Positions 41,060 through 48,739 of a stretch of DNA of 64,000 nt are shown here, one piece after another; the stretch's first letter is position 1, and each line of letters starts with the position of its first letter. The stretch covers positions 1-64,000 of the forward strand of contig JBBQCW010000014.1 in assembly GCA_038319025.1 (NCBI GenBank). Reading direction: 5' to 3'. The notes beneath the pieces were generated by a model that worked only from the letters and a program-made list of their open reading frames with translations, made no database searches and was not told where the DNA came from. This DNA is from JBBQCW01 sp038319025. GTDB taxonomy: Bacteria; Actinomycetota; Thermoleophilia; Solirubrobacterales; Solirubrobacteraceae. The translations under genes were made by a program, and so were the position numbers.

Positions 41060-42557
41060 CCGGCCGCGTCTCGCGCGGGTCGATGACGTCGTCGATCATG
41101 TCGTTACCCGCGGCCACGTAGATGTCGATCAGCGTGCGGTAGGCCGCGATCAGCTCAGCCTTCTTGGCGACGGGATCGTCGGCCTCCTCGACCTGCTTGC
41201 GCATCACGATCTCCACCGCGCCCTCGGCGCCCATCACGCTGATCTCCGCGCTGGGCCAGGCGACGATCAGGTCAGGCTCATACGCCCGTCCGTTCATCAC
41301 GTAGTAGCCGGCGCCGTAGCCCTTGCGGATCACGATCGTGATCTTGGGCACGGTGGCGTTGGCGACGGCGTAAAGCATCTTCGCCCCGTGTCGGATGATG
41401 CCGCCGGCCTCGACCTTGGAGCCGACCATGAACCCGGGCACATCCTGCAGGAAGATCAGCGGGATCCCGTAGGCGTTGCACAGGTTCACGAACCGCGCGG
41501 CCTTGTCGGCGGAGTCGTTGTCCAGGATGCCGCCGAGCATTTTGGGCTGGTTGGCCACGATCCCGGCCGGGCGCCCGCCGAAACGCGCGAAGCAGGTGAT
41601 GATCGTCTTAGCGAACTGGGGCTTCATGTCGAAGTAGACGCCGTCGTCGACGATCCGCTTGATCACCTCGTACATGTCGTACGGCTTGCGGTTGGACTCG
41701 GGGAGAACGTCGAGGAGGTCCTCCTCCGCCCGGTCGATCGGGTCGGTACACGGCGCGATCGGCGGAGCCTCACCGTTGTGGGAGGGCATGAAGGCGAGGT
41801 ACTGGCGGATGCGCTCGATGCACTCCTCGTCGCTCGCCACCTCCAGGTCCCCCACCCCGGACTTGCGGCAGTGCACGCGGGATCCGCCCAGCTCTTCCTG
41901 GGTGACTTCCTCCCCGACCGCGGCCCGCACCAGGTGGGGCCCGGCCAACGCCATCGATCCGCGGCCCTTGACCATCGGGACGAAGTCGGCCAACCCCGGG
42001 ATGTACGCGGTGCCGGCGGCGCACGGGCCCATCAGGGCGGCCACCTGCGGGATCACGCCGCTCATCACGACTTCCTCGCGGAACAGGTGGCCCGATCCGG
42101 CGAAGAGCGACCCGACGGCCTCCTGAATTCGAGCTCCGGCGCTGTCCAGCAGCCAGACGAAAGGCATCCGCTTGGTGAGTGCGAGGTCGCGTAGGCGCGT
42201 GACCTTCAGCTCGCCCGTCATCCCCATCGAACCGGCCATCACGGTGAAGTCGTAGGCGCAGACGGCGACGAGGCGCCCGTCGACCTTGCCGTAGCCGGTT
42301 ACGACGCCATCGGCCGGCGCGTCTTTGTGCTCGAGCCCCCGTACCGCGTGATGGATGCCGGCGTGGATGCCCAGCTCGGTGAACGTGCCGTCGTCGATCA
42401 GTAGGGCGAGCCGCTCGCGAGCCGTCAGTTTGTCGGCCGCGTGCTGACGAGCGACCTTCTCCTCACCGCCGCCCAGCGCCGCCTTCGCTCGGCGGGCGTG
42501 CAACTCCTCGACGAGCGGTCGGAGGATGGATGTCGGGGCGTCGGTGTCGGTGGCCAT
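40980..42557 (-). CDS. acyl-CoA carboxylase, carboxyltransferase (beta) subunit
   Basis: The 525-residue subunit transfers CO2 from carboxybiotin to an acyl-CoA such as propionyl-, methylcrotonyl- or geranyl-CoA. Two crotonase-like halves are seen: N-terminal GSMGMTGELKVTRLRDLAL and WLLDSAGARIQEAVGSLFAG with an acyl-CoA oxyanion hole; C-terminal LGGILDNDSADKAARFVNL, PLIFLQDVPGFMVG and KGYGAGYYVMNGRAYEPDL. GGAG lies upstream of the ATG, and operator site B lies 17 nt upstream. No biotin carboxylase is adjacent; a stand-alone biotin carrier lies at 56171. The substrate is unknown. Confidence 0.94.
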   Translation of the reverse strand: MATDTDAPTSILRPLVEELHARRAKAALGGGEEKVARQHAADKLTARERLALLIDDGTFTELGIHAGIHHAVRGLEHKDAPADGVVTGYGKVDGRLVAVCAYDFTVMAGSMGMTGELKVTRLRDLALTKRMPFVWLLDSAGARIQEAVGSLFAGSGHLFREEVVMSGVIPQVAALMGPCAAGTAYIPGLADFVPMVKGRGSMALAGPHLVRAAVGEEVTQEELGGSRVHCRKSGVGDLEVASDEECIERIRQYLAFMPSHNGEAPPIAPCTDPIDRAEEDLLDVLPESNRKPYDMYEVIKRIVDDGVYFDMKPQFAKTIITCFARFGGRPAGIVANQPKMLGGILDNDSADKAARFVNLCNAYGIPLIFLQDVPGFMVGSKVEAGGIIRHGAKMLYAVANATVPKITIVIRKGYGAGYYVMNGRAYEPDLIVAWPSAEISVMGAEGAVEIVMRKQVEEADDPVAKKAELIAAYRTLIDIYVAAGNDMIDDVIDPRETRPVICRALEMAEGKQIQRPWKRNGVVPV

Positions 42558-42573
42558 GGGACTCCGGGGTCAG

Positions 42574-42600
42574 AAGTGGAACGTTTCACTGCTCACTCTG
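42574..42600. promoter_or_regulatory. shared operator, site B (upstream of the carboxyltransferase)
   Basis: AAGTGGAACGTTTCACT plus GCTCACTCTG, with a 16-bp palindrome at 42575-42590 (one mismatched pair). It lies 17 nt upstream of the carboxyltransferase ATG, in the same orientation as site A. Confidence 0.75.
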
Positions 42601-42721
42601 ACGCAGGGGTCGAGCGATTGCCATCGCGCCCCCCGCACCCCGATCGCGGATCGACTGCCACCAAGGCCCCGCTGAGCGGGCACGATGTGGCACTCGACCC
42701 GCGACACGAGCCGCTATCCGA

Positions 42722-43504
42722 TCACGCGACCAGCCCGGCCACCAAGTCGGCGATCTCGTCGGTGAGCTGCTCGCCCGGCTTGCAGGTGACCTCGACGCCA
42801 AGCACCTCTGCACGGCCGGCCAGTTCCTCCAGCACCGCCTCGAGCTCGTCCAGTGTGGCGCCGCCGGGGGCCGGCCAGCGAGCGGGGACCTCCGACGGGT
42901 CGCAGACGTCGAGGTCCAAGTGCACGAAAACGCGCTCCCCCGCGACCGCGTCCGGCACCTCGTCCAACGCGCAGGAGCTGAACCCGTGCTCTTGGACCAA
43001 GTGCGCCTCTTCGGGATCGAGGTCCCGGACGCCACCGAGCAGCACCTGCTCGGGATCGACGTGAGCCGGAAAGCCGTCGGCCGTCCACAGGCCACACGCA
43101 GCGCCGAGGCACATGCCACCGAGAAATCCGCTCGGTGTGGTCGCCGGTGTGTTGCAGTCGCCGTGCGCGTCGAGCCACACGATGCGCACGTCTGGCGCCG
43201 CCAAAGCCACCTCGGCCAGCGTGCTCAGACAGATGGAGCAGTCGCCCGAAAGCAACACGGGACGCGAGCCGGCGGCCAGCGCCTCGGCCACGAACGCGCC
43301 GGCCATCTCAAGAGCGCCGGCCCCGTCGCGCAGGTCCTCATCCCACCGCCCGTCGTACGGCTCACCCAGATCGCCGAGCCAGGTCGGCTCGATACCCAGA
43401 CGCGCGCCGAGCACGGGAGCCAGTGCCGCAACGCCTTCCATCCCCTCCGGCCCGCGGTCGGACGTGCGCGCCAGCAACCCGCCGAGCGCGATGGGGGCGC
43501 TCAT
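42722..43504 (-). CDS. arginase/agmatinase/formimidoylglutamase-fold protein
   Basis: The 260-residue protein has the ureohydrolase fold with metal-binding motifs DAHGDCNTP and HLDLDVCDPSEVPA. The first motif, normally GGDHS, reads SGDCSICL, so Cys replaces a manganese-ligand His. A proper two-manganese arginase site is therefore doubtful and the activity may differ, although related subfamilies with Cys here exist. Its start overlaps the end of vapC by 4 nt, so it may be co-transcribed with the toxin-antitoxin pair. The substrate is unknown. Confidence 0.85.
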   Translation of the reverse strand: MSAPIALGGLLARTSDRGPEGMEGVAALAPVLGARLGIEPTWLGDLGEPYDGRWDEDLRDGAGALEMAGAFVAEALAAGSRPVLLSGDCSICLSTLAEVALAAPDVRIVWLDAHGDCNTPATTPSGFLGGMCLGAACGLWTADGFPAHVDPEQVLLGGVRDLDPEEAHLVQEHGFSSCALDEVPDAVAGERVFVHLDLDVCDPSEVPARWPAPGGATLDELEAVLEELAGRAEVLGVEVTCKPGEQLTDEIADLVAGLVA

Positions 43505-43914
43505 GCCGTCAACAGTTCCACGTCACGGCCTTGAGCCAGCGCGTGGAGTCCGGCGTCGAACGTCACGAGGTCGACGCTGTGGCGTCGCGCCAAGGTGAGG
43601 AGCTGCGCGTCAGTGACCTGACGATGACCGAGCAGCGCCGGAACGTCCGGGTCGACAAGCGAGACGTCATTGACCAGAAAGCGGTGGCCCCCGGCATCCC
43701 GCAGCGCACCGAGAACCGTACGCGCAGCTTCCACCGAGATCGCGCTCGGCAACACCGTGGGGTTCGACGAGACGCGCACAAAGCCACTCTCAGTCACCGG
43801 ACAAGTCTCCCAGCCGTCGGCGCTGCTCGCCGCGAACCAGTTGCGGATCGCCTCATGGTGAACGTGGGAGTCCCAGGCAAGCGCAACGAGGGCGTTGACA
43901 TCGAGGAGTGACAA
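43501..43914 (-). CDS. vapC: VapC-like PIN-domain toxin
   Basis: The 137-residue PIN-domain ribonuclease has the acidic active-site residues in MSLLDVNALVALAW, PVTESGFVRV, RQVTDAQLLTLARR and LVTFDAGLHAL. It follows the vapB gene by 8 nt, as in most VapBC modules. VapC toxins cut tRNA, rRNA or mRNA and are held in check by VapB. The start is ATG 43914. The end overlaps the arginase-family gene, an unusual cargo position. Confidence 0.9.
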   Translation of the reverse strand: MSLLDVNALVALAWDSHVHHEAIRNWFAASSADGWETCPVTESGFVRVSSNPTVLPSAISVEAARTVLGALRDAGGHRFLVNDVSLVDPDVPALLGHRQVTDAQLLTLARRHSVDLVTFDAGLHALAQGRDVELLTA

Positions 43915-43922
43915 ACGAGTCT

Positions 43923-44144
43923 TCAGTCCTCATCAAGAGCACGACGAACCATCTGCGGTGTGATCGGTGGCGTACCGGCCGGCACCCGGATGACAGGTAG
44001 ACCAGCGTCCGCGACGACCCGTCCGCGGGTCAGACCGCGACGCGCCAGTTCGGAGATCACCGAGCCCAGCGAGCGGTTCTCAGCGGCCGCGAGATCCCGG
44101 GCCGCAGACATGAGCTCATCATCGAGTTCAAGTGTGGTGCGCAC
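43923..44144 (-). CDS. vapB: VapB-like ribbon-helix-helix antitoxin
   Basis: The 73-residue product opens with a ribbon-helix-helix domain (MRTTLELDDELMSAARDLAA, NRSLGSVISELARRGL). The C-terminal tail (PAGTPPITPQMVRRALDED) probably inserts into the toxin active site. It should bind its own promoter. The start is GTG 44144, with TAGCAT exactly 7 nt upstream. It leads the vapB-vapC-arginase operon. Confidence 0.88.
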   Translation of the reverse strand: MRTTLELDDELMSAARDLAAAENRSLGSVISELARRGLTRGRVVADAGLPVIRVPAGTPPITPQMVRRALDED

Positions 44145-44151
44145 ATCGATG

Positions 44152-44157
44152 ATGCTA
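44152..44157 (-). promoter_or_regulatory. -10-like TAGCAT of vapB
   Basis: TAGCAT on the minus strand ends 7 nt before GTG 44144. Confidence 0.5.
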
Positions 44158-44189
44158 CCGCATCAACGCATCAGATTGGTCATGTTCGC

Positions 44190-44969
44190 TCACCGACCGG
44201 TCCAGACCGGGTCACGCTTCTCGAAGAACGCCTTCACGCCCTCTTGGATGTCCTCCGTGGAGAAGGCGATCGTCAGCTGCGAGTGCAGGAACTCCAACGC
44301 ATCGGTGAACGCCATGTCCTGCTGGCGGTGAATCGCGTTCTTGCCCAGACGCATGAGCACCGGCGACTTGGCGGCGAGCCGGGTCGCCCAGTCGGCTACC
44401 GCCGCGTCGAACTCCGCGGCGGGGACGACCTTGTTGACGAGGCCGATCCGCTCAGCCTCGGCGGCGCTGACGCGATCGCCGAGCAGCAGCAACTCGGTCG
44501 CCTTCTTACGCCCGATGTTGCGGTAGATGAGCGCCATGATCATGAACGGAAAGACCCCGACGTTGATCTCCGGCGTGCCGAAAGTGGCGGCATCTCTGGC
44601 CACGACGAGATCGCAGGCCAGCGCCAGCCCGAGCGCCCCGGCCAGTACATGCCCACCGGCCGCGCACAGGGTCGGCTTGCCGAGGCTGCCGATCAGTTCG
44701 AACAGGCGGGGGAAGCGCTCGGTGCCGAAGTGCTTGTGCACGAGCGGCACGTCAGCGGCGAAGCCGGCCAGGTTCCCCCCTGAGGAGAAGACCTTCTCGT
44801 GGGTGGAGGCGAGCACGACGCAACGGACCTCGTCGTCGTCACGGGCGCGCTGGAAGGCGGCCAGCAGGCCGTCGAGCATCGCGTCCGACAGCGCGTTGCG
44901 CGTGTCGGGGTCGTTCATGCTGATCGTGGCGACGCCATCCGCGACGGCGTAGAGAACGGTGTCGGACAT
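44190..44969 (-). CDS. enoyl-CoA hydratase/isomerase family protein (crotonase 2)
   Basis: The 259-residue crotonase has VATISMNDPDTRNALSDAML, the oxyanion-hole stretch EKVFSSGGNLAGF, GHVLAGALGLALACDLVVA and the catalytic Glu region FGTPEINVGVFPFM. ATG 44969 was chosen because TAGCGT lies 7 nt upstream and the domain starts directly after it; the frame is open to 45023. Operator site C lies about 130 nt upstream, shared with the divergent acyl-CoA dehydrogenase. It is likely part of the same CoA-dependent acid-degradation pathway. Confidence 0.92.
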   Translation of the reverse strand: MSDTVLYAVADGVATISMNDPDTRNALSDAMLDGLLAAFQRARDDDEVRCVVLASTHEKVFSSGGNLAGFAADVPLVHKHFGTERFPRLFELIGSLGKPTLCAAGGHVLAGALGLALACDLVVARDAATFGTPEINVGVFPFMIMALIYRNIGRKKATELLLLGDRVSAAEAERIGLVNKVVPAAEFDAAVADWATRLAAKSPVLMRLGKNAIHRQQDMAFTDALEFLHSQLTIAFSTEDIQEGVKAFFEKRDPVWTGR

Positions 44970-44976
44970 GGCGCGC

Positions 44977-44982
44977 ACGCTA
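44977..44982 (-). promoter_or_regulatory. -10-like TAGCGT of crotonase 2
   Basis: TAGCGT on the minus strand ends 7 nt before ATG 44969. Confidence 0.45.
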
Positions 44983-45025
44983 CCGCGCCCGGCCGGGCGC
45001 GGGGCGATCGCCGGCCACGTCATCA

Positions 45026-45074
45026 GACGTCATCCGATTGACGACCACCTGTCGGGCGCAGATCGGATGACGTC
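45026..45074. repeat. 13-bp perfect inverted repeat in a divergent control region
   Basis: GACGTCATCCGAT (45026-45038) and ATCGGATGACGTC (45062-45074) are exact inverse complements separated by 23 nt. They lie between the -10 of crotonase 2 and operator site C. They could be a second operator pair or a DNA loop. Confidence 0.7.
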
Positions 45075-45099
45075 CGCGCTCGCGACGGTCACGCGTCGA

Positions 45100-45126
45100 A
45101 AGTGGGACGTGCCACTGTTTACTTTG
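45100..45126. promoter_or_regulatory. shared operator, site C (between crotonase 2 and acyl-CoA dehydrogenase 1)
   Basis: AAGTGGGACGTGCCACT plus GTTTACTTTG, with a 16-bp palindrome at 45101-45116 (one mismatched pair). TTTACT (45118-45123) could be the -10 of the plus-strand acyl-CoA dehydrogenase, 61 nt upstream of its start. Confidence 0.75.
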
Positions 45127-45187
45127 TCCCCCGTCGGCGCTACCGTCGGCGGACCCGCCACGACCGCCCGCACCAGGAGCCCGCACC

Positions 45188-46375
45188 ATGGCCAGCACCG
45201 ACGCCGTACTCAAGCCTGATTTTGGAGCCTCGAAGAAGCACTTCATCTTCACCGATGAGCACGACCAACTCCGCGAGTCGATCCGCAACTTCGCCACCAA
45301 GGAACTGGCTCCCCATGCGGCCGAGTGGGAGGAGACGACCTTCCCGGACTGGGTGTTCACCCGCATGGGCGAGCTCGGCTTCCTCGGCCTGTCCTACCCC
45401 GAGGAGTACGGGGGGCAGGGCGGCGACTACTTCGCCAACCTCGTCCTGGCCGAGGAGATCACGCACGCCAACTCCGGCGGGCTGGCGATGGGCATCGCCG
45501 TCCATACGGACATGGCGACGCCGCCGATCCACCTGTTCGGCACCGAGGAGCAGAAGCAGGAGTACCTCGTGCCGTGCATTGCCGGCACGAAGATCTCCAG
45601 CCTGGGGATCACCGAGCCGGATGCCGGCTCCGACGTTGCGGGCATCAAGACCCGCGCGGTGAAGGACGGCGATGAGTACGTCATCAACGGCAGCAAGACC
45701 TACATCACCAACGGCCACCGGTCGGACTTCATCGTGCTCGTCACCAAGACCGACCCCGACGCCGGCTACGACGGCTTCACGCTGTTCCTGGTCGACATGG
45801 ACCTCCCCGGCGTGATCCGCGAGAAGAAGCTCGAGAAGCTGGGCATGCACGCGTCCGACACCGCGTTGCTGGCTTTCCAAGACGTGCGCGTGCCCGAGAC
45901 GGCGGTGCTCGGCCAGATCGGCAAGGGCTTCTACCACATCATGTGGGAACTTCAGGGCGAGCGACTGATCGGTGCCGCCGGTTGCGTCGCGGGCGCCCAG
46001 CACTGCATGGATCGCACGCTCCAGTACGCGCTTGAGCGCACCGCGTTCGGCCGTCAGATCGGCAAGTTCCAGGTGATCCGTCACAAGTTCGCCGAGATGG
46101 CGACGAAGATCGAGGCAGCCCGTCAGCTCGTGTACATGACGGCCTGGCGGTTCAACAACGGCGAGTACCCCGTCCGTGAGATCTCGATGGCCAAGCTCTA
46201 CGCGGCGCGCATCGCCGTCGAGGTGGCCGACGAATGCATTCAGATCCACGGCGGCGCGGGTTACATGAAGGAGTACGGGGTCGAGCGCGTGTGGCGCGAC
46301 ATGCGCCTCAACCGGATCGGCGCGGGCACCGACGAGATCATGCTCGACGTCATCGGCCGCTCATACGGGCTGTAG
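45188..46375 (+). CDS. acyl-CoA dehydrogenase 1
   Basis: The 395-residue FAD enzyme introduces an alpha-beta double bond into an acyl-CoA. The family signatures are SLGITEPDAGSDVAGIKTRA, FGRQIGKFQVIRHKFAEMAT and CIQIHGGAGYMKEYGVERVW, with a Glu in KEY at the usual catalytic area of many members. AGGAGC precedes the ATG. Operator site C lies upstream. It is 49-60 nt from the capA-like gene that follows and resembles dehydrogenase 2 at 47491. Chain or branch preference is unknown. Confidence 0.94.
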   Translation: MASTDAVLKPDFGASKKHFIFTDEHDQLRESIRNFATKELAPHAAEWEETTFPDWVFTRMGELGFLGLSYPEEYGGQGGDYFANLVLAEEITHANSGGLAMGIAVHTDMATPPIHLFGTEEQKQEYLVPCIAGTKISSLGITEPDAGSDVAGIKTRAVKDGDEYVINGSKTYITNGHRSDFIVLVTKTDPDAGYDGFTLFLVDMDLPGVIREKKLEKLGMHASDTALLAFQDVRVPETAVLGQIGKGFYHIMWELQGERLIGAAGCVAGAQHCMDRTLQYALERTAFGRQIGKFQVIRHKFAEMATKIEAARQLVYMTAWRFNNGEYPVREISMAKLYAARIAVEVADECIQIHGGAGYMKEYGVERVWRDMRLNRIGAGTDEIMLDVIGRSYGL

Positions 46376-46400
46376 GCCTCCGGTCCCCGGCCGGGCCGTC

Positions 46401-47468
46401 ATGATCAGCCCCATGCGCGTCCGCGGTGTCGTCCAGGCCGTCCTGCTCGGGGCGGCGCTCGCCGGGGTGCTCCCGTCGAGCGCGTCCGCCGCAGCGCTGC
46501 CGCCGGGGCGGCCCGTGACGATCGCCTGGGGTGGCGACACGACGCTGGGCAGCAGTTACGGCCACCCACCCGACCACGGGTGGCCGCTGCTCAGCGGCGT
46601 CGCCCGGCTGCTCGGCGCGGCCGATATCTCCGCGGTCAACAACGAGGGCACGTACGGCTCCGGCGGCGCCTCGAAGTGCGGCTCAGGTTCGGCGGACTGT
46701 TTCGCCTTCCAGGCACCCCCGGCCAATGCCGCCACGCTGCGCCGGGCCGGCGTCGACATCGCCAATCTCGCCAACAACCACGCCTTTGACTTCGGCGCGT
46801 CCGGGCGCGCCCAGACCGTGGCCGCACTCCGTCGGCAGGGCATTCCAACCGCCGGAGGCCCGGGCCAGATCACGATCCTGGACCGGCCCGGGGTGAAGGT
46901 CGCGTTCGCCGGCTTCAGCGCATACTCGTGGACAGCGTCGATCACCGACCTGGCCGGCGCTCGGGCGCTGATCCGTAAGGCGGCTGCGCGAGCCAACCTG
47001 GTCGTCGCCTTCCTGCACGGCGGCGCCGAGGGCGCCAACCAGACGCACACCCCGAACGCGGACGAGGTCGCCTTTGGTGAGCATCGGGGCAACACGCGCG
47101 CCTTCGCCCATGCGGCGATCGACGCGGGAGCCGACCTGGTTCTCGGCTCCGGGCCGCATGTGCTCCGCGGCATGGAGGTCTACAAGGGCAGGCTGATCGC
47201 GTACTCGCTGGGCAACCTCGCGGGCTACAAGAACTTCGGCACCGGCGGGAACCTCTCCCTCAGCGGGATCCTGCGCGCCACGATCGGCGGCGACGGTCAG
47301 ATCCTGGCTGCGCGCATGGAATCCCTGCGCCTGGATGACACCGCCATCCCCCATGTGGACGCATCCGGCGCGGCCGCTCGCCTCGTCACGTCGGTGTCTA
47401 GAGCGGACTTCGGCGCCCGTGGCGTCACCGTCGCGCCCGGCGGCGCGCTGACCCTTCCCGGCACATGA
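46401..47468 (+). CDS. CapA-family (PgsA-like) secreted metallophosphoesterase-fold protein
   Basis: The 355-residue product has a signal peptide (VVQAVLLGAALAGVLPSSASAA) and the CapA/poly-gamma-glutamate-synthesis fold: TIAWGGDTTLGSS, NNEGTYGS, NLANNHAFDFGASG, FLHGGAEG, GSGPHVLRGMEVY and AYSLGNLAGYKNF. These carry the Asp, Asn and His residues of a dinuclear metal site. CapA proteins often take part in capsule or polymer synthesis, but an enzymatic role is not established. It sits between two acyl-CoA dehydrogenases, 25 nt after the first and 22 nt before the second. Confidence 0.9.
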   Translation: MISPMRVRGVVQAVLLGAALAGVLPSSASAAALPPGRPVTIAWGGDTTLGSSYGHPPDHGWPLLSGVARLLGAADISAVNNEGTYGSGGASKCGSGSADCFAFQAPPANAATLRRAGVDIANLANNHAFDFGASGRAQTVAALRRQGIPTAGGPGQITILDRPGVKVAFAGFSAYSWTASITDLAGARALIRKAAARANLVVAFLHGGAEGANQTHTPNADEVAFGEHRGNTRAFAHAAIDAGADLVLGSGPHVLRGMEVYKGRLIAYSLGNLAGYKNFGTGGNLSLSGILRATIGGDGQILAARMESLRLDDTAIPHVDASGAAARLVTSVSRADFGARGVTVAPGGALTLPGT

Positions 47469-47490
47469 CCGCAAAACCCAGGTTGGAGAT

Positions 47491-48672
47491 ATGAGCACCA
47501 ACGACGCCCTGCCCACGCCGGCCAACCGCGCCCTTGAGCCACCGCTGACCGTCGAGCACGAGGACCTGCGCGCGTCGATCCGCCGCTTCATCGAGAACGA
47601 ACTGGCGCCGCACGCCCAAGAGTGGGAGGACGCGCACTGGTTCCCGAACAGCGTCTTTCCGGCGATGGCCAAGCACGGATTCCTGGGCCTGAAATACCCG
47701 GAGTCGCTCGGTGGCGAGGGTGGCGGGTACCTGCACGACGTTGTCCTCACCGAGGAGCTTGCTCGCTGCGGATCCGGCGGTACCGCCGCTGGGATCGGTG
47801 CCCACATCGGCATCGCCACTCCTCCGGTGTGGAAGTTCGGCACGCCCGACCAGCACGAGCGCTATCTGCGCCCGGCGATCGCGGGCACGGCGATCGCGGC
47901 GCTGGGCATCACCGAACCGGACGCTGGGTCTGACGTGGCGGGCATCCGCACGAAGGCCACCCCGGTCGACGGCGGCTGGGTCCTGAACGGCTCCAAGATG
48001 TTCATCACCAACGGCGTGCGGGCGGACTTCGTGGTGATGGCCGTCAAGACGACCGCCGAGGGCGGTCACGGCGGCATCTCCTTCTTCATCGTCGACACCG
48101 ATCAGTCCGGCTACGTGGCCGAACCGATCCTCAAGCTCGGCTGGGACGCTTCCGACACCGCGCTGATCGCGCTGGACGATGTATTCGTGCCCACCGAGAA
48201 CCTGCTCGGCGGCATGAACGAGGGCTTCAAGCTGATCATGGCCAACTTCCAGTGGGAGCGGCTGCTGATGGCGCTCGGCTCGGTTTCGTCGATGCGTCTG
48301 GCTTTTGAGCGCACAGTGCAGTTCGCCACCGAGCGCAACGCGTTCGGCCGGCCGATCGGCAAGTTCCAGGCCATCCGCCACAAGTTCGCGGAGATGGCGG
48401 TGACGATCGAAGCCGGTCATGCACTGACCTACCACGCCTTGCGCCTGTTTGATGCCGGTCAGGACGCCACGCGCGAGGTGACAATGGCCAAGCTCGCCAC
48501 CCAGCGCGCCGCGTTCGACGTGATGGACACCTGTCTGCAGATCCACGGCGGCGCCGGCTACATGCGCGAGTACGGTGTTGAGCGGTGGGCGCGCGACGCG
48601 CGCCTGGGCCCGATCGGCGGCGGCACCGACGAGATCATGAAGGAGATCCTCGGGCGGCAGATGGGGCTGTAG
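47491..48672 (+). CDS. acyl-CoA dehydrogenase 2
   Basis: The 393-residue enzyme is a paralogue of dehydrogenase 1 with ALGITEPDAGSDVAGIRTKA, KLGWDASDTALIALDDVFVP, FGRPIGKFQAIRHKFAEMAV and CLQIHGGAGYMREYGVERW. GGAG lies 6 nt before the ATG. It may be transcribed together with dehydrogenase 1 and capA because the gaps are only about 20 nt and no terminator is seen. Two dehydrogenases in series suggest two different acyl-CoA substrates of one pathway. Confidence 0.94.
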   Translation: MSTNDALPTPANRALEPPLTVEHEDLRASIRRFIENELAPHAQEWEDAHWFPNSVFPAMAKHGFLGLKYPESLGGEGGGYLHDVVLTEELARCGSGGTAAGIGAHIGIATPPVWKFGTPDQHERYLRPAIAGTAIAALGITEPDAGSDVAGIRTKATPVDGGWVLNGSKMFITNGVRADFVVMAVKTTAEGGHGGISFFIVDTDQSGYVAEPILKLGWDASDTALIALDDVFVPTENLLGGMNEGFKLIMANFQWERLLMALGSVSSMRLAFERTVQFATERNAFGRPIGKFQAIRHKFAEMAVTIEAGHALTYHALRLFDAGQDATREVTMAKLATQRAAFDVMDTCLQIHGGAGYMREYGVERWARDARLGPIGGGTDEIMKEILGRQMGL

Positions 48673-48739
48673 TGCGGCAAGAGTGACCGGCTGGCGCACG
48701 GGCGCTAGGCTGCGCTGTAATCGTCTAAGGAGTCCAGCG

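Noticed and set aside
42575..45116. operator sites as remnants of a dispersed repeat element
   Set aside because: Only the 27-bp block is conserved, flanks differ fully, and all three copies lie in promoter regions of acyl-CoA genes.
48683..48739. ATG 48683 as start of the secreted Ig-domain protein
   Set aside because: TTG 48740 has AAGGAG at ideal spacing and begins a clean signal peptide; the upstream 19 residues do not fit one.
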